Under the pieces are notes generated by a model. The model was not told the origin of the DNA and ran no database searches. It saw nothing but the letters and a program-made list of their open reading frames with translations. A program made the translations under genes and the position numbers. Below are positions 42,338 to 51,655 of a DNA stretch of 64,000 nucleotides, piece by piece (the first letter of the stretch is position 1; each line of letters starts with the position of its first letter). Source of the DNA: Planctomycetota bacterium (GTDB lineage: Bacteria > Planctomycetota > Phycisphaerae > UBA1845 > PWPN01); contig JAKPHF010000038.1 in NCBI GenBank assembly GCA_029550525.1, positions 46,077 through 110,076 on the forward strand, in the 5' to 3' direction.

Positions 42338-43122
42338 AGCAACGTCTCCTGAACCGGTTGCTCGTCGCTGCCGGCGTCGGCATCTCCGGTGATGAAGCGT
42401 CGAACCCGCAGGTCCTCGCTGTTGCGAATCTCGTCCGGTGTGCCGTCCGCGATGAAGTGCCCGCGGTGGAGCATGAGAATGCGGTCGGCCACTTTGAACG
42501 CACTGGTCATGTCGTGCGTGACCACCACGCTGGTGATGGACAGCTCGTTCTTGAGTTTGATGATCAAATCGTTGATGGAGTCCGAACGAATGGGATCGAG
42601 TCCGGTCGTCGGCTCATCGTAGAGCACGATGTCGGGATCCAAAGCGATGGCCCGGGCCAGAGCCACTCGCTTTCGCTGCCCGCCGGACAGTTCGGCCGGG
42701 CGCTTGTGCTGGATGCCGTCGAGTCCCACCAAGGCGAGTTTTTCGGCGACGATCTGGTTGATTCGCTCTTTCGAGTTCTTGGTGTGCTCGGCCAGCGGGA
42801 AGGCGACGTTTTCGCCCGCGGTCAGCGAGTCGAACAACGCTCCCATCTGGAACAGGTATCCGAACCGCCGGCGAATCTTGACCAGATCGCGCTCGCGCAT
42901 GTTGTCGATTCGCTGGCCGTCCACGAACACCTGGCCCGCATCGGGCCGAATCAGCCCCAGCATGGTCTTGAGCAGCACGCTCTTGCCGGTTCCGGACTCA
43001 CCGATGATCACCGTCGCTTTGCCGCGCTCCAGGGCCAGATCCACGCCGCGCAGCACGTGGAGCGGGCCGAAGCTCTTTTCGACCGCTCGCAGTTCGACAA
43101 TCGGTTGGCTCGTCTGGGACAC
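42334..43122 (-). CDS. mlaF: MlaF-type ABC transporter ATPase
   Basis: A 262-residue ATPase: Walker A IGESGTGKSVLLKTM, Q-loop GYLFQMGALFDSL, signature ELSGGQRKRVALARAIALDPDIVLYDEPTTGLDP (containing Walker B), and H-loop SVVVTHDMTSAF. It powers the MCE lipid transporter together with the MlaE permease. It is followed by mlaD with a 4-nt overlap. The mlaE gene lies 32 bp upstream on the same strand. Confidence 0.93.
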   Translation of the reverse strand: MSQTSQPIVELRAVEKSFGPLHVLRGVDLALERGKATVIIGESGTGKSVLLKTMLGLIRPDAGQVFVDGQRIDNMRERDLVKIRRRFGYLFQMGALFDSLTAGENVAFPLAEHTKNSKERINQIVAEKLALVGLDGIQHKRPAELSGGQRKRVALARAIALDPDIVLYDEPTTGLDPIRSDSINDLIIKLKNELSITSVVVTHDMTSAFKVADRILMLHRGHFIADGTPDEIRNSEDLRVRRFITGDADAGSDEQPVQETLL

Positions 43123-43154
43123 GGATTCTCTCGCGCGGGACCGAAGGCGAAGGC

Positions 43155-43976
43155 CTAAAAGACCATTTTAAAGCCCCAAATCGACTCGTAGATGTTTTTA
43201 AGCAGCAGGGCGGCAAAGAAGTCGAGGATGAGGATGACCACGAACCCGCTCACGAACGATTCGGTGCACGCCTGACCCACCCCCTGGGCACCCGGGCGGC
43301 AATGGAACCCCTTGTAGCAGGAGATCAGCCCAATGGTGGCCCCGAACAGCACGCTCTTGAACAAGCCGCTGCCCACGTCCCACGTTTCGAGAGCTGACTT
43401 GGTGAACCCCCAGTAATCCTGGTTGGACACGCCGAAAACCGGCACGCTGATGAACCATCCGCCCAGCACGCCCATGAGATCGCAATACAGCGTCAGGATG
43501 GGGGTGAGCACGACGCAGGCCACGAAACGCGGGACGACCAGCACGCGCATGGGGTCGGCTCCCATGGATCGCAGCGCGTCCAACTGTTCGGTGACGTTCA
43601 TGGTGCCCAGCTCGGCGGTCAGCGCTCCGCCGACACGGCCGGCCAGCATGACGCCTGCCAACACCGGCCCCAGTTCGCGCACGACCGACAGGCTGACGAT
43701 CACACCCATGCGACTGGCCAGCCCGACGGCCTTGAACTGCTCGATGGCTTGCACGGCCAGCACCATGCCCACGAAGGTTCCGGTGACCAGGATGACCGGT
43801 ACGCTCAAAGCACCGATCGTGTAGCCCTGCGGCACAAGGCGGCTCAGATCGCGCCGGCGTACCAGCGCCGGGGGAGTTCGGGCCACCGTTTGGGCTACGA
43901 ACACCGCGAACTCTCCCAGCGCGGAAAGCTGGACGAAGGTGAATCGGCCCAACAGGGCCAGGCTTGACGTCAACAT
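43155..43976 (-). CDS. mlaE: MlaE-type ABC transporter permease
   Basis: A 273-residue membrane protein with about six helices, family marks GTFVGMVLAVQAIEQFKAVGLASRMGVIVSLSVVRELGPVLAGVMLAGRVGGALTAELGTM-type core split over residues 60-130, and the C-terminal SCYKGFHCRPGAQGVGQACTESFV motif. It forms the inner-membrane part of the MCE lipid transport system with MlaF and MlaD. ATG 43976 (MLTSSLALLGRF) was preferred over an upstream start at 44033 that adds a Pro/Gly-rich tail. It is the first gene of the operon. Confidence 0.9.
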   Translation of the reverse strand: MLTSSLALLGRFTFVQLSALGEFAVFVAQTVARTPPALVRRRDLSRLVPQGYTIGALSVPVILVTGTFVGMVLAVQAIEQFKAVGLASRMGVIVSLSVVRELGPVLAGVMLAGRVGGALTAELGTMNVTEQLDALRSMGADPMRVLVVPRFVACVVLTPILTLYCDLMGVLGGWFISVPVFGVSNQDYWGFTKSALETWDVGSGLFKSVLFGATIGLISCYKGFHCRPGAQGVGQACTESFVSGFVVILILDFFAALLLKNIYESIWGFKMVF

Positions 43977-44228
43977 CGCGATCACGAATCCTGGTCCGGG
44001 ACGAGCCGGGCCTCTTACCCCGCGCGGCGACAAGCTCCGACACTCTCGACGTTTATCTCTTATCCGGGAACAAGGGGAGTGTCAAATTCCCGCGAGGCGT
44101 GTCGAGATGCGGCGAGGATGCGAGCACCCGGGACCGGACGCGGCGGATGTGAGCGTCACCGTTGCAGCAATTTCGCAAGGCCGCAAGCGATGTTTGTTGT
44201 GCGGGGCGACCGCGTGGTGAGGAACGCA

Positions 44229-44639
44229 TCAAGGGCAGCAGCAGGATGCTTTTCGTCGGCAGTCGGCGTTCCGGTCGGCGCATTCGACCTGCTTCATGAC
44301 CGCGGTGATCTTCTCACCCTCGGGCGTCGTTTCCGTGATCTCGAGCCGGGTGCAGGATTTGCGCGAGGCCTTGTAGACCCGGGTCTCGTCGCCCATGTTC
44401 AGGACGAGTTCCTCGCGGCACCAGCAGTAGTCGTAGGTTCCCTTGGCTTTGATGGTCTGGCCGTCCCGGACCGCCAAGGCTTCGAAACTGTCGTTGGGAT
44501 AGAAGCTGGCCCGAGCGATGGTGAAGCCTTCGTTGCCGATGGCCGGTTGGACCTTCGCGAGCGTCCAATGGCCCTGGACGCCGCATCCGCCGACGGCGGC
44601 GATTGCCAACGCGATGAAGCCTGCCCGCAAAATCCACAT
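44229..44639 (-). CDS. Small predicted lipoprotein, Cys-rich C-terminus
   Basis: A 136-residue protein starting at ATG 44639 (MWILRAGFIALAIAAVGGC, lipobox Cys19). GGGGGA lies 7 nt upstream. The body has beta-strand segments (FEALAVRDGQTIKAKGTYDYCWCREELVLNMG-type region) and ends in a run of Cys residues (ECADRNADCRRKASCCCP). I do not recognise a family. The C-terminal cysteines may form disulphides or bind metal in the periplasm. It lies upstream of, and divergent from, the DUF6599-like gene. Confidence 0.7.
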   Translation of the reverse strand: MWILRAGFIALAIAAVGGCGVQGHWTLAKVQPAIGNEGFTIARASFYPNDSFEALAVRDGQTIKAKGTYDYCWCREELVLNMGDETRVYKASRKSCTRLEITETTPEGEKITAVMKQVECADRNADCRRKASCCCP

Positions 44640-44873
44640 CGAAACGTCCCCCTTTGAACTGGACCGGTTCGCCCGTCGCGGCGGGTTGTCGTCCGCCGTT
44701 GTGCTCACGCTTATATTTCGCCCAGATCGGCCCCGTTCATTCACTCGAATCGCCTGCGTCCGCTAAACACGCCGTTTTTGACCCCAGCGGCGGAGGGCGG
44801 ATAAGATTGGCCGTGGTCTTCCCCGCCGCGGGGGGACGCAGAAACGACTGGCGGGTACTTTCCGGGGTCGTCC

Positions 44874-46607
44874 ATGCCCACGTTCTTCTCACGACGGTAC
44901 ATGCGCGGTAAGCCCAAGCCGACCGAGAAGCGGGTCGGGGCCTTTGTGCTGGCGCTGGCGTTGCTCATCGTCGGCGTCTTCCTCCTGACCGGAGGACTGC
45001 TCAACGGGATCGTGAACGCAAGTCCTGTATTGAAAAGGGCTAAGGGCTGGTTCGGCATCTCGGAGAAGCCGTTGTTCGTCGCCGCTCCGGAAAACCTCCC
45101 GCCGCCCGCGCCGCCTCGGGAACTGCGGGTGGCAGAAAGCCTCCTGCCGGCAGCGCCGGGCTCCGAGCTTTCGAGTCCGACCGGCGCGAAAGCGTTTGCA
45201 CTGCGGCGCGATGCCGATGCCGGCGCCGCCCGTGAAGCCGGCGTGGACGCCGCGCTGGTGGAGGCGGTCAAGGGCTTGAACGGTCGCTGGATTTACACCC
45301 GGGCGTATGAAACGGGCACCGCGACTATCGCCGACCTGGGCGATGTGGTGGCGGCGGCCAAGGCGTGCGATGCTCGCCGCCCCGAAGGGAGCCGACCGTT
45401 GTCTGCCGGGCGAGGCGGTTGGCAGGCCGACGGGCGGGCCGGTTTCTGGTCCGGCCGGTACTACACCGAGATCGAGGCGGCCGCAGGGCAGGGGGCGAAC
45501 GTTGAAGCGTTGGCTCGTTCGCTGGCGGGGCTGCAACTGGCTTACGGGCCGTTCCCCGAGGAGCCGGCGGTGACCGCCGTCGCCGAGAAGAGCTCAGACC
45601 CCGTGGGCGGGACTCGAACGAGCGGCGCCGCCCGGTTCGCCGAGGTGCCGGGCACCAGCCTGGTCGCGCCGGCTCGCATCGAACGCTATGCCGAGAACCT
45701 GTACGAGAAGATCAACGGGAAGGAATCGGCCTTCCGTGCGTTCTTCGTGGTCGATCTGAAGTTCGGCCAGTATGCCGATCCTGAGGCCCAGCAGAGCTAC
45801 GACGTGTACGTGTATGACATGGCTGCTCCGGCCAACGCCATGGGCATCTACATGAGCGAACGCGTGCCGTCGGCGGCGGCGATCGAGGTGGGGCGGGACG
45901 GCTACGTCTCCGGTACCAGCGTGTTCTTCTGGAAGGGGCAGTATTACGTGAACGTGCTCGGCCCGGCCGAGGGCGGGGAACCGGAGTTGAACAACTCCAA
46001 GCGGATCGCCGCCGCCATCGCCGAGACCATCGCTGATGCGGGCGAGCCGTTCTGGGCTGAGACCGTGCTGCCTGCCGAGGGCCGCGTGCCGTATACATTC
46101 AGCTACCAGGCCACCAACGCGCTGGGCTACGAATTCCTGCAGCGGCTCTATTCGGCCCGGTACGAGATCGACGGCAAGAAGTTGCAGATATATGTCACTC
46201 GAGCGGTCGACGCCGCGGCGGCCAAGTCGATGTTCGACCGGTTCGCCGATTCGACCGCCCGGTACGACAAGGTAGTCGCCCGGGAGAGTCTCGCAGGCGG
46301 CGATCTGTTCGTGTACGAGACACCCATGCCGGGGCGTCCAAGCAAGTTCGGCGCCGCCTTCCACAAGGGCCCGTACTTCGGCGGGGCCTATGATGGAGAG
46401 GATCAACAGCTTGTGCAGAGCCGGGCGAGGGCGCTGTTCGACACGCTGTCGGCCGACGACCCGGGCGATCCGGAAGCGGCGGCTGCCGTGAAGATGGAAT
46501 CGGACGAAGAGCAGGACGCCGGCGAGGATGCCTCCGGTTCCTACGGGGAAGGCGGATACTCCGGCGGTGAGGAATCCAGCGAGGGCGGTGAAAGTGGCGA
46601 ATACTGA
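44874..46607 (+). CDS. DUF6599-like membrane-anchored protein
   Basis: A 577-residue protein. An N-terminal helix (VGAFVLALALLIVGVFLLTGGLL) follows a basic stretch, so the bulk faces outward. Residues about 250-400 match the DUF6599 pattern: ERYAENLYEKINGKESAFRAF, YDVYVYDMAAPANAMGIYMSER, GTSVFFWKGQYYVNVLG. A second unit of the same type lies at about 400-520 (FLQRLYSARYEIDGKKLQIYV). The tail is acidic and Ser/Gly-rich. Function unknown. The following DUF362 gene overlaps its 3' end by 14 nt, so the two are co-expressed and may work together. Confidence 0.75.
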   Translation: MPTFFSRRYMRGKPKPTEKRVGAFVLALALLIVGVFLLTGGLLNGIVNASPVLKRAKGWFGISEKPLFVAAPENLPPPAPPRELRVAESLLPAAPGSELSSPTGAKAFALRRDADAGAAREAGVDAALVEAVKGLNGRWIYTRAYETGTATIADLGDVVAAAKACDARRPEGSRPLSAGRGGWQADGRAGFWSGRYYTEIEAAAGQGANVEALARSLAGLQLAYGPFPEEPAVTAVAEKSSDPVGGTRTSGAARFAEVPGTSLVAPARIERYAENLYEKINGKESAFRAFFVVDLKFGQYADPEAQQSYDVYVYDMAAPANAMGIYMSERVPSAAAIEVGRDGYVSGTSVFFWKGQYYVNVLGPAEGGEPELNNSKRIAAAIAETIADAGEPFWAETVLPAEGRVPYTFSYQATNALGYEFLQRLYSARYEIDGKKLQIYVTRAVDAAAAKSMFDRFADSTARYDKVVARESLAGGDLFVYETPMPGRPSKFGAAFHKGPYFGGAYDGEDQQLVQSRARALFDTLSADDPGDPEAAAAVKMESDEEQDAGEDASGSYGEGGYSGGEESSEGGESGEY

Positions 46608-47766
46608 ATCCGGCAACGCAAAACCCGATATCCGTTCGAACGAGCCTGGTGGATCGGCAGGGGAGTCGCGTTCGGAAGCTGCTCGCGGCGTCTCGCCTGC
46701 ATATTCCCGTCGCGATTTGCTCATCCGGGGCGGTCAGACGGTGGCTGTCGCGGGGCTCGCCGCCGCCGGGGCTTATTGGGTGCACGATCCTCAGGGCGAC
46801 GCCGGGCTGCAGCCGCCGCCGGCGATCACACTCAAGAATTACTTCGCCAAGATCAAGGCGGACTACCCCGCCTCGGCGCCGCGCATCGCAGTGGCGTTCG
46901 GCGACATGAACCGTGTGGAAGAGATGGTTCGCCGGGCCGTGCTCGGACTGGACGCCGAGCGAGGCATGAAGCGATTCATCGACAAGGGCGACGTCGTCTG
47001 CGTGAAGCCCAACGTCGGCTTCGACCGCGGGCCGGAACTCGGCGCCACGACCAACCCCGATGTCGTGCGAGCGGTGGTGAAGCTGTGTTACGAAGCCGGG
47101 GCCCGCAAGGTGATCGTGGCCGACAACCCTATCGAGAGTCCGGCCGCCTGTTTCGCCAAGAGCCGCATCCGCCAGGCCGCCGAGGAGGCCGGGGCCGAGG
47201 TGATGATCCACTCCAACGCCCATGATGCGCCGGTGCAGGTACGGCCCGGCACGCCCAACCCTTCCCGCAACGAAGCACTGGGCACGTGGCCCATCTTCTT
47301 CAAGCCGCTCGAGCGAGCCGACAAGGTCATCGGCGTGCCGCCCATCAAGGATCACAACCTTTGCTACGCCTCCATGAGCATGAAGAACTGGTACGGTCTG
47401 CTGGGCGGGCGGCGCAACCAGTTCCACCAGGCCATCCACGACATCATCAGCGACCTGGGCTTCATGATGAGCCCGACGCTCGTGGTGGTGGACGGCACGC
47501 GGGTGATGATGTCCAGCGGTCCCACGGGCGGACGGCTGGAAGACATCAAGATCGGCGGGATCGCCGAGCGGCCCTGCGTGGTTGCGAGTGTCGATCAATT
47601 GGCATGCGATTCGTGGTGCCTGCAGAACCTGCTCGGTCGCGACCCGGCGTCGCTGGCGTATCTCAATATGGCGTACGACAAGTTCGGACAGGACCCCGGT
47701 CGCATCGTCGCCCCGTCCTGGCAGGACTACCGCGACCGCGGCCTGATTGCCGAGGTGCGTCTCTGA
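46594..47766 (+). CDS. DUF362 domain protein with a Tat-like N-terminus
   Basis: About 390 residues. A twin-Arg segment (SRRDLLIRGGQTVAVAGLAAAGAYW) suggests Tat export. The DUF362 body includes KGDVVCVKPNVGFDRGPELGATTNPDVVRAVVKLCYEAGARKVIVADNP, SMKNWYGLLGGRRNQFHQAIHDIISDL, and LVVVDGTRVMMSSGPTGG. DUF362 proteins are often fused to ferredoxin domains, absent here. The start is uncertain: GTG 46594 has GAGGG 8 nt upstream, whereas the frame extends to an ATG at 46528 inside the previous gene. It overlaps the DUF6599-like gene. Possibly involved in cofactor or iron-sulphur biology; unproven. Confidence 0.8.
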   Translation: MANTESGNAKPDIRSNEPGGSAGESRSEAARGVSPAYSRRDLLIRGGQTVAVAGLAAAGAYWVHDPQGDAGLQPPPAITLKNYFAKIKADYPASAPRIAVAFGDMNRVEEMVRRAVLGLDAERGMKRFIDKGDVVCVKPNVGFDRGPELGATTNPDVVRAVVKLCYEAGARKVIVADNPIESPAACFAKSRIRQAAEEAGAEVMIHSNAHDAPVQVRPGTPNPSRNEALGTWPIFFKPLERADKVIGVPPIKDHNLCYASMSMKNWYGLLGGRRNQFHQAIHDIISDLGFMMSPTLVVVDGTRVMMSSGPTGGRLEDIKIGGIAERPCVVASVDQLACDSWCLQNLLGRDPASLAYLNMAYDKFGQDPGRIVAPSWQDYRDRGLIAEVRL

Positions 47767-47814
47767 CCCGCCGCTTGCGACTGTTCAGTTGCGAACGGAC
47801 CAATTCTGGGCGTG

Positions 47815-47866
47815 TTGTGATGCGCTTCCAGCGCGCAAGTGCAGGCAAGATCCCTGCACCACAACG
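47815..47866 (+). repeat. Dispersed palindromic repeat, TTGTGGTGCACGC type
   Basis: TTGTGATGCGCTTCCAGCGC, then GCAAGTGCAGGCAAGATCCC, then TGCACCACAACG. Ends are inverted (TTGTG / CACAA). Same family as 25604-25650. Confidence 0.75.
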
Positions 47867-47884
47867 CATCGCCACCGGCGGCGA

Positions 47885-48583
47885 TCAGTCGGCCTTTTCA
47901 CAGAGATAGTGCACGAAACTCGCCTGTGTGCGTTCGGCCCGCAGCACGTTGAATCCGGCCCGTTCGAGCAGGCCGTGCATGATCCAATCGAGCGTGCTGT
48001 ATTCCTTGGCGATGTGCCGAGCCGCCTCGGTCCGCATGCTGGTGGGCAGACCATTGACGAACCCGTCGAAGGCCGCCGCGTGGTTCCCACCCTCCCACGA
48101 GAACACCACGTCGCGCAGGAGGAAACGCCCGCCAGGCTTGAGCACTTCGTGGACGCGGTGCAGCGCAACCGCCTTCCACAGATCGGGCAGGTGGTGCAGG
48201 ACGGCCACCGAGACTGCTGCATCGAAGCTGGCCGGCGGACAGGAGAAGGTGAGAAAGCCGGCGTGGCGAAACTCGATAGAGGTCAGATTCTCTTCCCGTG
48301 CACGGCTCGCGGCATACTCGAGCATGACCGGCGAGACATCCAAAGCCACGACGGTGCATCCCGCGCGGGCGGCCGTGCGGGCGAAATGACCGGTGCCGGT
48401 CCCGATTTCGAGCACACGGGCGTTGGGGGGCAGATTCAACTCCGCGAGGATGGCCTGGTCCTCGGCGGCCAGATCCCGAAACTGTTGCATCCGGCTTTCG
48501 TAACGCTGCACCTCGGCCACGTCGGTATAATCGGTGCCGACCTGTTGAATCTCGTTCCACTGCCACTCGGGCCAAAGCCCCAT
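47885..48583 (-). CDS. Class I SAM-dependent methyltransferase
   Basis: A 232-residue enzyme: motif I RVLEIGTGTGHFARTAARAG (GxGxG), motif II TVVALDVSPVML, SFDAAVSVAVLHHLPDLWKAVALHRVHEVLKPGGRFLLRD, then WIMHGLLERAGFNVLRAE. It matches UbiE/Methyltransf_11 proteins. The substrate is not apparent. The start is ATG 48583 with GGAGG 6 nt upstream. Neighbouring genes give no pathway hint. A repeat-rich stretch lies upstream to 48795. Confidence 0.85.
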   Translation of the reverse strand: MGLWPEWQWNEIQQVGTDYTDVAEVQRYESRMQQFRDLAAEDQAILAELNLPPNARVLEIGTGTGHFARTAARAGCTVVALDVSPVMLEYAASRAREENLTSIEFRHAGFLTFSCPPASFDAAVSVAVLHHLPDLWKAVALHRVHEVLKPGGRFLLRDVVFSWEGGNHAAAFDGFVNGLPTSMRTEAARHIAKEYSTLDWIMHGLLERAGFNVLRAERTQASFVHYLCEKAD

Positions 48584-48622
48584 CCTCAACCTCCAAACGC
48601 GAGCGCATGCGTACTGCAAACG

Positions 48623-48717
48623 TAAAGAGACCGCCGGGGCAAGCCCGGTGGCTCGCTAGCAGTATCGACTGCGATCTTCCAGCGAGCGGCGGGGTTTAAC
48701 CCCGCCGACTGGTTTCG
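48623..48717. repeat. Two dispersed GC palindromes in opposite orientation
   Basis: 48623-48656 (AAAGAGACCGCCGGGG then CAAGCCCGGTGG) and 48681-48717 (AGCGAGCGGCGGGG then TTTAACCCCGCCGACT). Both belong to the GAAAAGAGTCGGCGGGG-type family. No gene in 48584-48795. Confidence 0.7.
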
Positions 48718-48795
48718 TTCCCGGATGTCCATTCATTACGGTCGCTGCGACCGAGACGGCTATCGTATCGCCTGTCGCAATCGCGACCGCAAGGC

Positions 48796-50145
48796 TCACG
48801 GCTTGGGCAGCGCCCACTTCTCGCGGTAGGGCGCCATGATCATCCGGTTGGCTTCGTCGTTGCCGATGATGCGCATGGCCGTCGCATCATACTCGATGCT
48901 CTTGCCCGTGCGCAGGGCGAGATTGCCCAGGTGGGCAACGGTGGTGACGCGGTGGCCGACCTCCACGTTCATGGTCGGCTTGCTGCGGGTGCGGCAGCAC
49001 TCCAGGAAGTCAGCCACGAGTTTGACGCGACACAGCTCGGGATCCTCGGCAATGGGGTGTACTTCCCGCTCAAGTTTCTTCTTCGACTTGGCCTCGGGGC
49101 AGACTTCCCACTTGCCGGCATCGACGATGACGGTGCCGTGCTCGCCGTAGAAGGCCACGCCGTGCTCGCGTCCCTCGGCCCCGTGACCCGTGCACGCCTG
49201 ATGCTCCCAGACCAGGCCCCAGTCGCCGAAGTCGTACAGCGTGTTCTGCGTGTCGGGCGTTTCCGCATCATCCTGGTAGAGCCACTTGCCGCCCACCGAG
49301 GCGACGCGCTGCGGCGGCTTGGGATCCATGGCCCACAACGCGATGTTCAGCAAATGCACGCCCCAGTCGGTCATGAGCCCGCCCGCGTAGTCCCAGAACC
49401 AGCGGAAGCTGAAATGGAACCGGCCGCGATTGAATCGGCGGCTCGGTGCCGGCCCGAGCCACATGTCGTAGTCGACGCCCGGCGGCGTGTCCTCATCCTC
49501 GTGATGCCCGACGGGGTTAAACCAGTCCAGCGCGCACCAGCAACGGACCAGTCGAATCTTGCCGAGCTTGCCCGACTGCACGTAGTTCACCGCCTCGCCG
49601 AAGTGCGTGCTCATGCGCCACTGCGTGCCCATCTGCAGCACGCGACCCGTCTTGTTCACCCAGTCCACCATGGCCTTGCCTTCACCGATGCTGTTGGCCA
49701 AGGGCTTTTCGCAGTACATGTCCTTGCCCGCCTGGCAAGCATCGATGACCTGGCGAGCGTGCCAGTGGTCTGGCGTGCCGATGATCACCACGTCCACGTC
49801 CTTGCGATCGAGCAGCTTGCGATAGTCCTTGACCGTATCGGCATTCGGCTTTTGATGGGCGGCCAACAGCTTCTGGCACTCAGCCACCATGGCGTCGTCC
49901 ACGTCGCAGATGACCGGCACGTCCAGCGTCTTGTCGTGCTTGAAGAACGTCATGAGGTCGTGACGACCCTGGCCGCCCGTGCCGATCACGCCCACACGGA
50001 TGCGCTCATTGGCGCCGAGAATGGAGGTACCGACGGCCTTGCGGAGGGTTGCGGGTGAGGCATTGGCGAGCGATCCGATGGCCCCGGCCGTGCCTGCGGC
50101 CGCAATGGACGTGCCGATGAAACTGCGTCTGGTCATGCTCGACAT
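48796..50145 (-). CDS. Tat-exported Gfo/Idh/MocA family oxidoreductase (second copy)
   Basis: A 449-residue protein. ATG 50145 has AGGAG 7 nt upstream. Tat signal MTRRSFIGTSIAAAGTAG, then Rossmann domain RIRVGVIGTGGQGRHDL, VPVICDVDDAMVAEC, VDVVIIGTPDHWHARQ, and MYCEKPLANSIGEGKAM (EKP). The C-terminal domain includes FRWFWDYAGGLMTDWGVHLLNIALWAMDPK. It is related to the protein at 39649-41040 but clearly diverged, so these are distinct paralogues. It probably oxidises a sugar or cyclitol outside the cytoplasm. A remnant of a CPBP protease gene lies directly upstream. Confidence 0.88.
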   Translation of the reverse strand: MSSMTRRSFIGTSIAAAGTAGAIGSLANASPATLRKAVGTSILGANERIRVGVIGTGGQGRHDLMTFFKHDKTLDVPVICDVDDAMVAECQKLLAAHQKPNADTVKDYRKLLDRKDVDVVIIGTPDHWHARQVIDACQAGKDMYCEKPLANSIGEGKAMVDWVNKTGRVLQMGTQWRMSTHFGEAVNYVQSGKLGKIRLVRCWCALDWFNPVGHHEDEDTPPGVDYDMWLGPAPSRRFNRGRFHFSFRWFWDYAGGLMTDWGVHLLNIALWAMDPKPPQRVASVGGKWLYQDDAETPDTQNTLYDFGDWGLVWEHQACTGHGAEGREHGVAFYGEHGTVIVDAGKWEVCPEAKSKKKLEREVHPIAEDPELCRVKLVADFLECCRTRSKPTMNVEVGHRVTTVAHLGNLALRTGKSIEYDATAMRIIGNDEANRMIMAPYREKWALPKP

Positions 50146-50191
50146 GCGGTGTCTCCTGATCCTGTGTGACGCTCGCACGCGTCGACTTGGG

Positions 50192-50340
50192 TCAGCCGAG
50201 CCAGGCGAAGAAGTTCGCCCCCATGTGGCTGGCGATGCTGGGCAGGATACTCCCCGTCCACCGCCGCGCCAACACAAAGCAGGTCCCGCCGAGAAACGTG
50301 TAGAACAACTGGAACCAGGCGAATCGCGCCGGGATGGGAC
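50192..50340 (-). pseudogene. C-terminal remnant of a CPBP-family (CAAX protease-like) gene
   Basis: The minus-strand frame reads PIPARFAWFQLFYTFLGG, then TCFVLARRWTGSILPSIASH and MGANFFAWLG before a stop at 50192. This is the last motif and helix of CPBP intramembrane metalloproteases (the conserved H-x-x-x-N, here HMGAN). Upstream sequence is replaced by the start region of the opposite-strand TPR gene, so at least three quarters of the gene is gone. No start codon or ribosome site is present. It is almost certainly not functional. Confidence 0.65.
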
Positions 50341-50415
50341 TTGAAGGTGACGGCAAGATGGACGACAATCCATTGGTCGAGCACGTCTCACGGATCGCTG
50401 CCTCGCGGAGGGAGT

Positions 50416-51408
50416 ATGACAGACGACCGCGGACCGTCCGACCTGGGCCAAGCCGAGATGCTGCTGCGGCAAGGCGATGTGCTGTGCGGGGCCGAGCAGT
50501 ACGAGGAGGCCATCGCCGTGTACGAGCAGGCGATTCGCCTGGCTCCCGCGCATGCCGAGGCCTACTTCAACCTGGCTCACGCTCACTTCATGCTCAACCG
50601 CTACGAACAGGCGCTGATTTCGCTGCGGGAGGCGGTGCAGCTCGACCCTTCCAGTTACCGCTTCCAATTGCACTTGGGCATCACGCTCCAGATGCTCCGC
50701 CAGCGGACCGAAGCCGAGCAGGCGTTTCTTAGAGCCATCGAGCTTAAGCCGCAGGAGGGCATCGGTTATCATTGCCTGGGCGTGCTATACGAGGAATGGG
50801 GACGATTCGCCGCCGCGGCCAAGGCATTCCGTGAGGTGTTGCGGATCTTTCCGAACTCGTCGGACTTTCTGCTCGATTTGGCCCGGGCGTGTGCTGACGC
50901 CGGTGACGGCGCCGAGGCCGAGCGTGCCGCCGACGAGGCGGTGCGGCGGTCGCCCGACTCGGCCGGCATCTGCGCCGGTGCGGCCGCCATCTATGCGGCC
51001 ATCGGTCTGCACGCTCGCTCGCGTGAGATGTGCGAGCGGGCCATGGAACTCAACCCCGAACTGGTTTGGACATTCCTGGAGGTCGGGTACACTTATCTCG
51101 AAGAAAACCACGTTCGCGAGGCGATCGACGTCTTCCGCCGCGCCGTCTGTTTGAACCCGCGGGTGGCTGAGGCTCACTGCGGTCTGGGTTTGGCCTACAA
51201 CAACCTGGGCAACATCGCTGAAGCCAAAGTCAAGTTCGAACGCGCGTTGGAACTCGATCCCCGCTACGCCGAAGCGTGGTTCAACCTGGGCACCGTGTAT
51301 TGCGTCATGGGCGATGCGACCGGGGCCCGTGAGTGTTACGAGAGACTCGCCGATCTCGATCCGGGGCTGGCCGAGCAACTGCGCGGCGAGCTGCAGCAGA
51401 TCCAATAA
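50416..51408 (+). CDS. TPR-repeat protein
   Basis: A 330-residue protein made almost entirely of TPR units: residues about 15-48 (AEMLLRQGDVLCGAEQYEEAIAVYEQAI), 50-82, 84-116, 118-150 (YHCLGVLYEEWGRFAAAAKAF), 152-220, then 218-320 with the consensus-like AHCGLGLAYNNLGNIAEAKVKFERALELDPRYAEAWFNLG. No signal peptide or catalytic domain, so probably a cytoplasmic scaffold. ATG 50416 (MTDDRGPSDLG) has GGAGGGAG immediately upstream. It overlaps no other gene; the CPBP remnant ends at its upstream edge. Confidence 0.88.
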   Translation: MTDDRGPSDLGQAEMLLRQGDVLCGAEQYEEAIAVYEQAIRLAPAHAEAYFNLAHAHFMLNRYEQALISLREAVQLDPSSYRFQLHLGITLQMLRQRTEAEQAFLRAIELKPQEGIGYHCLGVLYEEWGRFAAAAKAFREVLRIFPNSSDFLLDLARACADAGDGAEAERAADEAVRRSPDSAGICAGAAAIYAAIGLHARSREMCERAMELNPELVWTFLEVGYTYLEENHVREAIDVFRRAVCLNPRVAEAHCGLGLAYNNLGNIAEAKVKFERALELDPRYAEAWFNLGTVYCVMGDATGARECYERLADLDPGLAEQLRGELQQIQ

Positions 51409-51655
51409 TCGGGTGGCGTCCAGGTCGAAGATTTGCCGTGGCTTAAAACGATTTGATTCGCGTTCGGCCGGTCTTTGCGGCCGGGCCGGGAAAACCGCCG
51501 GTCGGGCTTGATAGGGGCCATCGAGCGCGGTAGATTGCCGACTCGGCCACTCGAAAGACAAGCGTCGCTGGGCGAGGACATCCCGGGTACGTCTCCCGGG
51601 AAGCCTCTTCAGTCGAGGAGACGAACCGCTCAACCCGCAAAATGACGTGACATCC

